DNA of 64,000 bases from Sanderia malayensis (lineage: Eukaryota > Cnidaria > Scyphozoa > Semaeostomeae > Pelagiidae). The position numbers and the translations under genes were made by a program. The notes under the pieces are model-generated. The model worked only from the letters and a program-made list of their open reading frames with translations. It made no database searches and was not told the DNA's origin. Below, piece by piece: positions 46,181 through 56,345 of the stretch (the first letter of the stretch is position 1; the number at the start of each line of letters is the position of its first letter). The DNA is taken from the NCBI GenBank assembly GCA_013076295.1, contig RQOL01000660.1, forward strand, positions 124,001 through 188,000, written 5' to 3'.

Positions 46181-46939
46181 GGACACCGTTATGTACCCCT
46201 CAGATTTTGAGCTGGATCCGCTCCTGCATACACGGCTTTGATTTCCTGCTTCGCCCTGGACCAATGCGCCTCTACACCATTAATGTGGACGCGTGTGATG
46301 GGTTCCATGATGTTGTCGCTATGGATGACGACCCCGTGTTGGTAGCCGTACCTTGGCAGCCGCCTATAAGAAGCCCATCCATGGGAATATATGGTACTGC
46401 CAGGGGTGATGTGTGCTCTGATGATAGGAATGAGCACCCTGGCAGTCCGCGCTTCCACGAATTGGATGTACCCGACATGCGTGGTCCTGTCGTACATGCC
46501 GAACACCCATTGGTCATGCTGCGCCCTTACGTCACCAAGTTGGTACTTGCGTTTTATCATAAAACTTTCGTCTATTTCGACGATATGTCCCACGCCACCA
46601 AAAACGAATGGCAGAGCCAACAATTTGTGTGAGCATTCCTCTCGCATCAGGTTGTACCAGTTGACAACTGTTGGCTCTGAGAGGCCAAGAACAATCGTTG
46701 TTGTCGTCAGGCGCATTCCAACTGACCAGCAGTAGATTAGTGCCACCAACACCCTCAATGGCAGCTTCGACTTCTCGAAAAACGAATCGTATCTTATGCT
46801 CTTCGTAGCACGGCATAGACGCGCGGGGCAACGCCACCTGTATCCGTCAGTTCCATCGCGTGGAGATAGGGCCATCTGTCTCCGGCAATCGCGGTGGTCA
46901 CACCGACATACCCGCTTTAGAAGTCGCCTCTGCTGTAGC

Positions 46940-48007
46940 CAGGGACGTCACTTCATAATTTTTTTGGGGGGGGGTGTAAACAGTTTTGCCCTGTGAAAGT
47001 TTTCCTTGTAAAACGAGTAGATAGACTAGGTACGTAATAGTTTTAAAAACCAAAGCAAACAAACAATCGATATTTTGTAAATAAAAGTCAACATAAAGAC
47101 TAATTTTACACTAATTTATTTGATTGAAAGTCTTCTCATTTCTTTTTTTGCCATGTTTTCAACACTTTATTAAGCACAATAGTGTCTGTTAAGTCTTTTT
47201 CACACGCTATTAGAATTAGATCATTTAATCGTTCACTTTCATTTTAGATCGCAGCGAGTTTTTGATTTTAAGTTTGCTAAAGGTTCAGTTTGCCTCTGAA
47301 AATAACCTTTCACAACACATTTTCATAAACGTAAACTTTGTCTCTGCTCTGATGACTAATGATTATTTTCAAAATCTGCAAGCACCTTTTGGAATTTTAA
47401 ATCGGAAATCGCGCGGAAATCTTAATCAAAATACCATAAATCCTCGAAAAAGCCCCCACCTCCGAATAAGCCCTCCCCTTGAACAAGCCCCCATCCTGAT
47501 AATCATTTGCAAGGATATTGAAGCCAAGTTTCCAGACACTGAAGTTGTTTAGTGAATGTATTGCAAATAGCAGAAAGTTTAAACCAATAACTTTATTGAT
47601 TGGCTGCATCGTATAGCTTTTATTTTGCTTAATATTGAACAATTATCCAGCTAAAATTTCGTTTTCGCAAATAAGCCCCTGGGGGCTTATTCGAGGATTT
47701 ACGGTATCCTACGTCAGAATACACCACCTGAAGGAAGACATAGAAATACGGAAAACATTGTAATTTACGGAAAATGGAATGGAATAAAGGGCTCGGGCCG
47801 AGGAATTTACATTCATAAGAAGATGTGTATTGAACATGGCAATGAAGGAAATAGAAACTAAAAAGTTTGTGAAACTTGAGTTCTAATATTTTTTGCCCTG
47901 CGAGAATATAATATTTATTTCAGTTTTGCCCTGCGAACTGCCGTTTTTCAGGATTGGGGGGGTTAACCACCCCCCCCAAACCCCCTCCCCCAATAGTGAC
48001 GTCCCTG
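46940..48007. mobile_element. hAT-type MITE inserted in the Merlin transposase
   Basis: Perfect 13-bp inverted termini CAGGGACGTCACT and AGTGACGTCCCTG. They are flanked by an exact 8-bp target duplication GCTGTAGC at 46,932-46,939 and 48,008-48,015. Both features are typical of hAT elements. Inside are G-runs or C-runs near each end and a nested MITE at 47,432-47,707. No transposase. Confidence 0.9.
47432..47707. mobile_element. MITE, GGGGCTTATTCGAGG family, copy 3 (nested)
   Basis: Begins TACCATAAATCCTCGAAAAA and ends GAGGATTTACGGTA. Its middle is the reverse complement of 29,480-29,620 (around TGATAATCATTTGCAAGGAT). It is nested inside the hAT-type MITE, so it is the youngest layer of three. 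Confidence 0.8.
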
Positions 48008-48618
48008 GCTGTAGCCAACCAATTAACTGAATTTGATCCAACGTAAGGACAGTGAAGAGCTCGAATATATTCATGATAGTTCCCAGGAGAGCTGTAAGAT
48101 TGTCTTTTCTAAGAGTGTATGCGGCTTTGCTCTCAATCAATCACGATTGCCTCTTCTTGCTATTTTCTAAAGTTTATTTATTATGAAAGTGCACTTCTAT
48201 AGATATTTTGTCTTCACCCTCCTTTTCAGCTTTCTATCCCAACAGCGTCTGCTGTTGCAAGTCAAATTTCTATATTTTCTTTTCAACTTGTTTATTGGCA
48301 AAAGTTTCCATTTTTGCTAATATGGCCTTGTTTTCATGCAAAAATGCATAAAGATTGGGATCTCAATTTTTCCTTCAGGAATCGAGATGCCGTTTCAGGA
48401 CTTTGAAATGGTTGATAGATCTAAAAAACTTTCATGTTGCAACTAGTTGCCAAATCCGTTGTTATTATTTTGAGCAATGGAGATTTCCCGGCTCTCCCTG
48501 ATTCTTTGTTATTGCTGAGTTTACGTGTGCCATTGCTTTGTGCAGTGCTGAGGGGCTGGTTAGGCTTTAGACAATTTCTGTTAAGCCAGCGATTCTTCCC
48601 ATGATAGCAGCTCTGATG

Positions 48619-48957
48619 TTAACGCTTTGCATGGGAAATCTCTGATGTTAACGCTGGAAGGGAATATCCTTTCACTCTTTGTGGCTTGTAGATTAGCACC
48701 GGATTAAACTCCCCTTTCTCTAGTTCATTTACCCAATAGTGGACGCTTCTTGTGTCTTTGGGGTCCTTTTCCATGAGATTAGCATTCATCTGGTGTTTAA
48801 CATTTATTACGTCCTTTCGGTTAATGACATGTTGCTTATATAGTCCATCCGCAGTGCTGTCACGAATATGGTCAAGAATAGATTCAATAGTGATTCCTTT
48901 GGCAAGTTTCCCGGCAATGTCTTGTCGAATTTGAACAACAACAACACTGTCGAACAA
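48619..48957 (-). pseudogene. MULE/SWIM-like transposon-derived protein, middle fragment
   Basis: Encodes IAGKLAKGITIESILDHIRD, then INRKDVINVKHQMNANLMEK and SVHYWVNELEKGEFNPVLIY. This matches the region just after the N-terminal finger in MULE-like, SWIM-domain proteins that are widespread in invertebrates. An acceptor-like TTCGACAG precedes it at about 48,945. The preceding exons appear at 51,250-51,690 on the same strand, with a 1.3-kb chimeric unit lying between. Confidence 0.6.
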
Positions 48958-49257
48958 CTGGCGCCTTGTTAACTACTTTATAGTTGTCAACCCTGTAAGC
49001 TTTGCTCCTACCCACCCATCCACCCCTATACTATTTGTGACAGGAGATAGAAGCTCCAACACCTACTCTCGATTGACGTGCGATTCTGGTGTCAGTTGCA
49101 GACACAAAGGTCTATAGAAGACAAATTTTGTCCTTTTTGCACACATTTTACCTTGTTCAGTGAATCATTCCATTCTATGATTTTCTTTCATTCATGGAGA
49201 CAAGAGATATAGTGCCAAGCGGTCAGATGGCAAGCGGTCATAACCACGAGTTTTTAT

Positions 49258-50534
49258 ATAACCATGGATATGATCAATAGACTTGCATTCATTATTCAAC
49301 TGAGGGTTAACATGCCAATTGAACAGCATCTCATATATGACTCAAAAAGAGCTATCAACAATTGGATAGTAGCATTCATTTAGCCTGCCAACAACACTTG
49401 AAATTGCAGAAATCGTAATGAATGATGAAAAACTGTAATTATTTGCAACATTTGCAGCTTCTGAGAATACAGCTGGAACTCTATCATTTTTTGAAAATTA
49501 TTTGTATGCCTCATTAGAGATGTATAAAGAAAAAATTGTATTCTCATCAGCAACTTGAATATCTTTGATATGGCCATAAAGAAGAGGATGATCAGCACAG
49601 TAACCTGGCATGCAATAATAGCTCCATACATGTCAGACATCGAAGATAAACAGACAAATTTTCGTCCCCAATCAATGAAATGGATGAAGCAGCATTATGC
49701 CAATTAATTTCAAATGACAATCGAATGATACTCACCATCCAAGCAGCGTGCTTCTGAAGCAGTGCTTGGGTCACTTTCCCTATTGCGTTGATCCCTCTTT
49801 CTATTTCTATTGATCTTCCACATTACCCCAGCTATTGCAATTACAGCCAACACTATAAGGGTTGATAAATTGATAAATTCAATATTTACACAATAAGTTG
49901 AAATGTTCTCGAAAAACGAATCGTATCTTATGCTCTTCGTAGCACGGCATACACGCGCAGGGCAACGCCACCTGTATCCGTCGGTGCCATCGCGTGGAGA
50001 CAGGGCCATCTGTCTCCGACAATTGCGGCGGTCACAGCGACACACCTGCTTCAAAAGTTGCCTCTGCTGCAGCCAACCAATTAACTGAATTTGATCCAAC
50101 GTAAGGGCAGTGAAGAGCTCGAATATATTCATGATAGGTTCCCAGGAGAGCTGTAAGATTGTCTTTTGTAAGAGTGTATGCCGCTTTGCTCTCAATCAAT
50201 CACGATTGCCTCTTCTTGCTATTTTCTAAAGTTTATTTATTATGAAAGTGCACTTCTATAGATATTTTGTCTTCACCCTCCTTTTCAGCTTTCTATCCCA
50301 ACAGCGTCAATTAATTTCAAATGACAATCGAATGATACTCACCATCCAAGCAGCGTGCTTCTGAAGCAGTGCTTGGGTCACTTTCCCTATTGCGTTGATC
50401 CCTCTTTCTATTTCTATTGATCTTCCACATTACCCCAGCTATTGCAATTACAGCCAACACTATAAGGGTTGATAAATTGATAAATTCAATATTTACACAA
50501 TAGGTTGAAGATTTCCAGCTCTATTTTTTTCCTG
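49258..50534 (-). mobile_element. chimeric repeat unit, copy 1 (Merlin exon plus membrane-segment exon)
   Basis: Nearly identical to 57,331-58,606 at a constant offset of about 8,072 bp. Order on the minus strand: membrane-segment exon (50,510-50,315), Merlin N-terminal exon (about 50,195-49,909), a second copy of the membrane-segment exon (49,905-49,700, ending at a GTGAGT donor), and a Cys-containing stretch (49,640-49,270) with LNECYYPIVDSSFCVIYEML and FNCHVNPQLNNECKS. The unit mixes transposase and apparently host-like exons. Its ends show no clear TIR or target duplication. Confidence 0.75.
49710..50195 (-). CDS. chimeric Merlin N-terminus / single-pass membrane ORF, copy 1
   Basis: An open frame of 161 codons. 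Residues 1-95 are the Merlin N-terminus (NIFELFTALTLDQIQLIGWL, CRCDRRNCRRQMALSPRDGT, WRCPARVCRATKSIRYDSFF). The frame then runs without a break into NISTYCVNIEFINLSTLIVL, a hydrophobic stretch STLIVLAVIAIAGVMW and a charged tail KINRNRKRDQRNRESDPSTA. The tail ends at SEARCLDG followed by GTGAGT, so the last residues may be intron. Compared with the copy at 57,782-58,267, I see two amino-acid differences (A/V and V/L). Expression is not known; the catalytic domain is absent. It may be a Merlin fragment that captured a host exon. Confidence 0.5.
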   Translation of the reverse strand: MRAKRHTLLQKTILQLSWEPIMNIFELFTALTLDQIQLIGWLQQRQLLKQVCRCDRRNCRRQMALSPRDGTDGYRWRCPARVCRATKSIRYDSFFENISTYCVNIEFINLSTLIVLAVIAIAGVMWKINRNRKRDQRNRESDPSTASEARCLDGEYHSIVI

Positions 50535-50716
50535 TAAGCTTAGCTCCTGTAACCCTGTAAGCTTTGCTCCTACCCACCCATCCAACCCTATACTATTTGT
50601 GAGAGGAGGTAGAAGCTCCGACACCTACTCTCGATTGACGTGCGATTCTGATGTAAGTTTCAGACACAAAGGTCTATAATAGACAAATTTTGTCCTTTTT
50701 GCACACATTTTACCTT

Positions 50717-51220
50717 CTAAACATTTTACCACACACATTCTAAACATTTTACCCACCTCTTGTGTGAGGCATTGTAAGCTGTCATTTATGATGCGAGTAA
50801 CGAGAGCATAAGCACAGAGAACAACTCTTTTTAAGCAAAAATCCTGTTAAATATCCTTTCATACATAAGTTTAACGCAAAATTCTAGTCAGCAAAAAGAT
50901 ATCTATTCTAAAGTGGTCCTTTTTTGACTTTTTCTTTTTTTTGCCCTCTTGGTCATTTCTCCGTTGTTCTCTTTTCACCAGGAGATTTGCTTTTAAGCTC
51001 TTGCAGGACTGTTGAAGAAGCAACACTTGGGTCTTTCCTACATCCCCCTTTTAGTTCTGCCAGGACATCATTCAACGATGATGTTGATGAACAAGCCTTT
51101 GCTTTTTCTTCTTTTTGCAACAGTGGCAAGATATCTAAGATGCTGCCACTTTTTATAAACTCTTGTGCCCTCTCTGCTGCCCTGTTCTGTTCATCTTTCA
51201 GGAATATTCAGTTGGATTGC
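50717..51220. other. no recognised gene
   Basis: Short frames only; no motif recognised. It may be intron of the MULE-like gene, whose pieces lie on both sides. Confidence 0.4.
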
Positions 51221-51239
51221 CTAACAAGACTTAGGCCAC

Positions 51240-51690
51240 TTTTTAATTGAACTGCAACAGCAAACATGGCTGCGCCAACCTAATCTTCTATTTGTGGCGG
51301 GAATTCTTATGTGGCCAAGCTTCATTGAGTGCCCGAAATGGCCTAGACAGGCTTCCACGCACATTTTACCATCGCTCTTTGATGTGGTAACTTGGGCTGT
51401 GCAGTACCCATCGATTTTCGACGTGCCTTGTTGCTTCATTGCTCTGTTGCCAGTGCCTCGTGGCTTGTGGGTACCAGTTCTGTTGCATCTATACCAATAA
51501 ATTGTATGCTGCTTACCTTCTTTTTCTGTATTTTACAAACCACGATGTAGTTTCCTTTTCGACATTTTCTTTCCATATTAAAAATGCTCTCGTCGTTTTG
51601 TGTTTCTTTTTCACAACATCTAACTTTTCTCCGTGTGTCTCTGTCACATGCTGTACAAGCATTTTCATTGTTTCGCATCTAGCGTGTAGA
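51240..51690 (-). pseudogene. MULE/SWIM-like transposon-derived protein, N-terminal exons
   Basis: Exon 51,517 to about 51,690 encodes MLVQHVTETHGEKLDVVKKK, then FLIWKENVEKETTSWFVKYR. Exon from 51,479 downwards encodes SKIDGYCTAQVTTSKSDGKM, then CLGHFGHSMKLGHIRIPATN. Both match consecutive N-terminal blocks of MULE-like proteins (C2H2-like finger, then a Cys/His block). Joining them in frame needs removal of 51,480-51,516, a 37-nt GT-AG segment. The next block is at 48,957, about 2.3 kb away. The whole is a broken or intron-rich remnant. Confidence 0.6.
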
Positions 51691-51744
51691 AGAGAAACAG
51701 TCAGAACTAAATAGTTGCCTACTTGGAAATCGAACAAATTCAAT

Positions 51745-52620
51745 TAACATTCAATGCCAGTTCTAACCATTTTCTTCATTTACTCTTATCAACCTTTCCG
51801 TCAAAAGTTTCAAATAATATGTTGAATGCAAAAATGGTCACAATGATGCCATAAAAAACTACCAGCTTGATCATCTTTGCTATATAATACAGTAGATAAG
51901 AATATCCTGACATCAGGACATTGCAGACATGTTATAGTTAAATCCAAGCATCCTTGCACTCTCCCACCTTTGCGAACTTTAGCACTTTTGACACTCCTGC
52001 GGGGGCCAACACCCACGTCAACCTGTGGAGGGCTGTAAACTTGTCACGGTCTGAGCCTCTTTTTTTTTATACTACCATTTCGTCTTTTGTGAGATTGAAC
52101 TGGTAAACATACAAACAAAATAGAGAATGACACAATCATAGTTAGTCCTTCTTTTCTTGCAGATAACCAACAGACCTTTTTAATGATCTATATTTTGACC
52201 TATCTAGGTGTCGTTTGTTAGGTTAAGATCCGATTTGAAAGTAGCTCGGGTTGAGGAAAGAAATAACGTCGTCATAATCACCTGTTGGTATTTTTCTCCT
52301 GTCATCGTCGGAAGGTTTTCAAAATTCTCTTTAGGGTCTTACTATTAAAGCATAGTACATAAGAAATTGCAGAGTCAAGTTTTCTCTCAAATACTTTTGA
52401 CATTTTCCCATTTCTTCTCTTCGAATAAGTCAACAACGCGACTGAATTTTGGTTTCAAACGTCGCTCCAGGTCGACACAGATGTGGCGTTAATGATCATG
52501 GAAGCCAAAGAAAAGGCTTTTCCAAATTTGACACAAAGAAGGAAAATTTGCTTACGACAAATTGTCAGTCAAATTGTTCAATGTTCTCGACGACTTTCTT
52601 GCCACTCTATCTTTATCTCT
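51745..52620. other. no recognised gene
   Basis: AT-rich, with short frames only. Possibly the internal part of a decayed hAT element, whose C-terminus begins at 52,640. Confidence 0.4.
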
Positions 52621-52639
52621 ATATTATATCTTTCCATAT

Positions 52640-53100
52640 ATGATCCCCTAACACTGGAATAGAGGGAAGACAGCCTAGGACTAACATCAAAGGACAAGGG
52701 AACCCTTCATCAACTTTAATAACGGCCTCAATCGTACGCACTGCTAATCTGTTTCTTAGCTTTGTTTTGTTATTGTTTATTTTGGAGAAAGTTCTCTCTA
52801 CAACTGCAGTGCTTTGCGGCAAAGCAGTTATCTCCAGCATGAATTTTCCCAGGGCTTTATAGCTTTCCATATTTCCAAAATCTTTCATTTTTGCCTCTTT
52901 CCAATCTCGATTAAGTATGTCATCACCTATTAATAGTGAACGCCATTGCATGTCAATCGTTTGCTTACACGCACCTGCAATCCTTGGAAGGCATTGTTGC
53001 AGGACCGAAGCAGCACCGAGAGAAGATTTTCCACTTATTATTTCAGATTGATAAATGCTTTGTATAAGTGGGTATAACTGTATACAACTCGTTGATTCCT
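52640..53100 (-). pseudogene. hAT transposase C-terminal dimerisation domain
   Basis: Encodes LGKFMLEITALPQSTAVVER followed by TFSKINNNKTKLRNRL and a short tail, the standard hAT C-terminal dimerisation motif. The N-terminal and catalytic parts are missing. It abuts a Harbinger fragment at about 53,140 in the same direction. Confidence 0.85.
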
Positions 53101-53139
53101 TTTTGGTCGACAGATTGACCTGACCGTTCCATCTACAAA

Positions 53140-53631
53140 ACCCCAACAATTCTCTAGTACAGCTCCTTTGTCATGGATTGCATCTGCAAATCTTTCGAGA
53201 TCAGGAGAAGATAGCCAAGGTTGATCCAAATCTCTGAATAGATAACTATATCTGTCAAAGATCATGTCTGTAACCATATTAGAAGCCATACAAAGTTGGG
53301 AAACTGGCCTAGCAAACCGTGGAATAAGGTCCACGTATCTGCATGGATAGGTGTATCTTTTCAGGCAAATACAGAGAGCCTCCACAGCATCAAAAACAAT
53401 TCCATTGCTGCCCCTAAGGACTTCAGGAAGCTCAAATAAGCGAACAAGATTATAAATTTCTTCTCTTCTAAACCTAAACTCCACTTCACATTCATTTTCA
53501 TCCACGTTCTCCAAATTAAATCTTTCGTACAGCCAATATGGCTGAGCATGGTGTATATTACGTTTATCAGCCTCTTCAAGCAGTGTTTCATTGAATTTTC
53601 TGATAACTGTTTTCCGATAATTTCTAATCAT
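53140..53631 (-). pseudogene. PIF/Harbinger transposase N-terminal half
   Basis: Encodes FRFRREEIYNLVRLFELPEV, VEALCICLKRYTYPCRYVDL, then NCWGFVDGTVRSICRPKRNQ and RVVY. This is the N-terminal helical part and the first catalytic Asp (the D in FVDGT) of DDE_Tnp_4 transposases. After QRVVY the homology stops, and unrelated sequence joins it to a hAT C-terminus. The later two catalytic acids are absent. A GGATCCAG-containing terminal-repeat-like sequence lies just upstream at 53,650-53,670. Confidence 0.87.
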
Positions 53632-53879
53632 TATGACTCGATAAACTTCAGGCGCGGATCCAGGAGAAAGTCTGAGCGTCGCAAATGGGGTCCAGGGGGG
53701 GGGGGGCAGGTCCCAAGAAAGTTTTTGAAACCACGCCTTTATGTATTTTATTTAACTTTGTGCTTGTGCTTTGTGCTTCAATGAGCCTCATTCGACGAAG
53801 ATGACGAATAGCAAACGGTTCAATGACTTCTTTAATGTCTTAGTCAATAGAGCGATGAACGTGAAGCAAAGACCATTTA

Positions 53880-54547
53880 AGCGTAGTTTACACGAGCAAT
53901 TTTCTATGACAATTTTCTTTGACAAGTTTCCTTGTTCGTGTGGATGGATATTTGACAATTTTTTAATTGTCAAATGCATTTGCTCGTGTGGATGAGCAGC
54001 AAGTTTCTTTGACAAGTTTTCGTTCTGAAGGCAATGGATTTAGCCACCGGTATTTAGTAGACATAAATTTAAAATGCAAGTCGACGAGAGGGATCTCATC
54101 CTTTGGCATATTTTTTATTTCGGCATACTCCGTCTTTTTAATGTTCCTGTTTTTATACCTCTCAGATTTGGAATTCCATAGGCCTTCGCAACTCCCGGAG
54201 GGCTTCTAACAATGTAGATGTGGCTTGATCTGTCCAAATCAGTCTGGCAGTCATTGCAACGAAAAATTAATGGCGCAAAAAATGCTTGCGTTGTGTAATA
54301 CGAGGTCTGGGGTCCAAAGAAAATTGTCAAGTTTACTTGTCAAAGCGTTTAAACGAGCAAGTTTCACATATGACAATTTTTCATATGACAAGTATGATTT
54401 TTCAAAAGCTGACATGCCAGCTTTTGAAAAAGTACACTTGTCATATGAAAAATTGTCATATGAGCTCAAATTGACCTCATCTACACGAGCAAAATAAAAT
54501 TGTCAATTAAAAATTGTCATAGAAAACTTGCTCGTGTAAACTACGCT
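53880..54547. mobile_element. 668-bp Harbinger-type MITE with internal hairpin
   Basis: The termini AGCGTAGTTTACACGAGCAA and TTGCTCGTGTAAACTACGCT are perfect inverted repeats. Both are flanked by TTA (53,877-53,879 and 54,548-54,550), the usual PIF/Harbinger target duplication. The subterminal region repeats TTGACAAGTTT/TGACAATTTT motifs. An imperfect palindrome with 45-nt arms lies at 54,367-54,411 and 54,418-54,462. No coding capacity; the frames inside are palindrome artefacts. Confidence 0.9.
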
Positions 54548-54559
54548 TTAGCATTTGTT

Positions 54560-55790
54560 CACACATGGTGTCGCAAGGATTTTCAATCCCGTGTAGATAT
54601 TTGGAAATGTTATTTTGTCTATCAAAGCCAAAAGAGAAGATATGTATGCGGGGGGCACTTTTAATTGATTTGCAGTAATCCACCCACGTATTCAATTCGG
54701 TATTGATGTAGCGTGGCTCTGGGAGTTCCTGGTACATATGCAAAAATAGTTTAAATTTTTGTCTCCATTCTCGTAGCGACACAACTCTTGCCGGGAATTG
54801 CCCTGTTTCTCTCAGAAAAACGATTTTGCATTTCTGAAGTGAGATGATCAATGAATGGGAGAGTTAAAACTCTTTCATAATACTCAGAAATGCTCTCCGC
54901 TGGCGTATTTGCACGGTTTAGCTGCTTTTGAGCAGTTCGTAGTTTGCCTGGTTCGATGTTAATAGAAGATGCTAACTTTTCTGCCTCTCCATACCAACGG
55001 CAGTGGAATATGGATTTCTCCATCCTTAGCCGTTGCAGCGAGGCATACAAGAGAGTGATCTTTTCATTTGCAGCAACAACATCAATAGAAGGAGTTTGAA
55101 GTTGCTCTTTCAGAGTAATTTCCAAGCAGCGGGAAACTATTATTAGACAGACTATGACCTGAAAAGATGTTGTTGCATAAAATAGCCCACTGGCATCAGT
55201 AACAGAATTTGTGTTGCAAATTATATCTGTATTTAACATAATAGCTTCAAGACAATTGACAATGGCCACATAAAACTCAGCAAAAACATCAAGACCATCA
55301 ATTCTTGCAACCCATCTAGTGCGGCAATTGGAGCATATTTCTCAACGAATTTGATTAAGAACTCGTATCTCTTAGGGCTGTTGTTAAAGTATTCGGAGAC
55401 TACACGAACATTTCCCATCATATTCCTCACAACCTAACCTGAATGCTACCTGCAGATGCTACACGGAGGTCCAGCACATGACTCATGAGACCCACAATGA
55501 ACATAAGGCGCATTTGCATGATAAGAGCAGGTGCACCTGAGCATTTACCAGCCATATTTCCTGCTCCATCATATCCTTGACCACGGCATAAATCCATGTC
55601 AATGGTCAGATCCTGAATGCCATCAGCAATCTTCCTCGACATAGCCTCTCCAGTTAAACCTTCATTACAATGCAAAAATGAAAGTAAAGTTTCCTTGATG
55701 TCGCAACAGTTATTTATGTGACGAAGCAGTAGTAACGTAAAACCAAAAACATAATACAAGTGATTTTCTATTTTCTTCAATCTCAATCCT
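54560..55790 (-). pseudogene. hAT-like transposase (DUF4371 / 52-kDa repressor-like)
   Basis: Minus-strand pieces in several frames: DIKETLLSFLHCNEGLTGEA and CRGQGYDGAGNMAGKCSGAP (55,500-55,720), SHVLDLRVAS (about 55,460), EKYAPIAALDGLQ (about 55,320), then a helical region to IDHLTSEMQNRFSERN (about 54,820) and a C-terminal stretch to about 54,560. GxGYDGAGNMAGKxxG is a signature of DUF4371-type hAT transposases. Frameshifts and stops break it. Confidence 0.8.
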
Positions 55791-55832
55791 CAACAAAAAC
55801 ATCTCATCCCTATCTATCTCCTATCTCTCTCT

Positions 55833-56345
55833 CTACTTTCTCATCTCGACTAAGTCTTGTCGCAGATACTTCACATCTTGTAATGGTTTGGTTATGGATT
55901 TGAGTTTGGCAATCATATTCCAAAACATTTTTGGGTTGTTGTTTTCAATAGATAGAAGTTTGTCCTTGAGACCGTTGTTATATGTTTTGGCTGCTTTGCG
56001 AATCAAAGTTTTATAATGGAAATATAGAGCCCTGTATTTTTGTTGCAAATCACGGTCAAAGGGACATTGCCTCATGTTAGCAAGTCGTGAGAGTTTATTT
56101 TTAGTTACTTGGCAATCCTTAGTATACCATTTTTTTGTGGTTTTTTCTTAATCCTTGTTCCCTTAAATCTTTTGGTGCTTTTGGAAATAGACGTGTTAGC
56201 TACATCTAAAATAATATTGGTTAGCTGGTTAACAGCCTCATTTGTCCCATTTTGATCATTCGAGAAAGCAGAGTTTTGGAAGGAAGCCAATCGGTCAAGA
56301 ATTGTAGAATTGCTATCATTATTACATAGTTGAACCTCGATATCT
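55833..56345 (-). pseudogene. LINE ORF2 linker fragment (between endonuclease and RT)
   Basis: Encodes TNIILDVANTSISKSTKRFK, then, after a stop, CPFDRDLQQKYRALYFHYKT, LIRKAAKTYNNGLKDKLLSI and ENNNPKMFWNMIAKLKSI. This matches the linker before the RT in CR1/L2-type and related LINEs. Neither endonuclease nor RT is present next to it. Confidence 0.7.

Larger units (their letters stand above)
46189..48150 (-). pseudogene. Merlin (IS1595/ISXO2-like) transposase, split by an insertion
   Basis: The N-terminal piece is at 48,016-48,140 (NIFELFTVLTLDQIQLIGWL) and the rest at 46,189-46,939. The C-terminal piece contains a zinc-ribbon-like CRCDHRDCRR...WRCPARLCRATKSIR and the DDE domain: HIVEIDESFMIKRKYQLGDV, WVFGMYDRTTHVGYIQFVEA, ITPGSTIYSHGWASYRRLPR and VHINGVEAHWSRAKQEIKAV. 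These are hallmarks of ISXO2-like transposases, known in animals as Merlin. Merlin elements move by cut-and-paste with 8-9-bp target duplications. This copy is dead: a 1,068-bp insertion separates the two parts, and the C-terminus shifts frame after DPAQ. Confidence 0.9.
48985..50716. repeat. 170-bp direct repeats flanking the chimeric unit
   Basis: 48,985-49,158 and 50,545-50,716 are about 95% alike, same orientation (CCCTGTAAGCTTTGCTCCTA to TTGCACACATTTTACCTT). They bracket the Merlin/membrane-segment unit. The other copy of that unit at 57.3 kb lacks these flanks, so the repeats are not its own ends. Confidence 0.8.

Noticed and set aside
46189..46875. Bacterial contamination or horizontal transfer because of the ISXO2/IS1595-like transposase
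   Set aside because: Merlin elements with this domain are normal in animals, and the copy is interrupted by animal MITEs found elsewhere in the window.
53788..54015. Host coding exon
   Set aside because: Mirror frames on both strands overlap the MITE terminus; no motif or splice context.
54225..54497. Lys/Tyr/Ser-rich repeat proteins on both strands
   Set aside because: They arise from the palindrome inside the TTA-flanked MITE and mirror each other.
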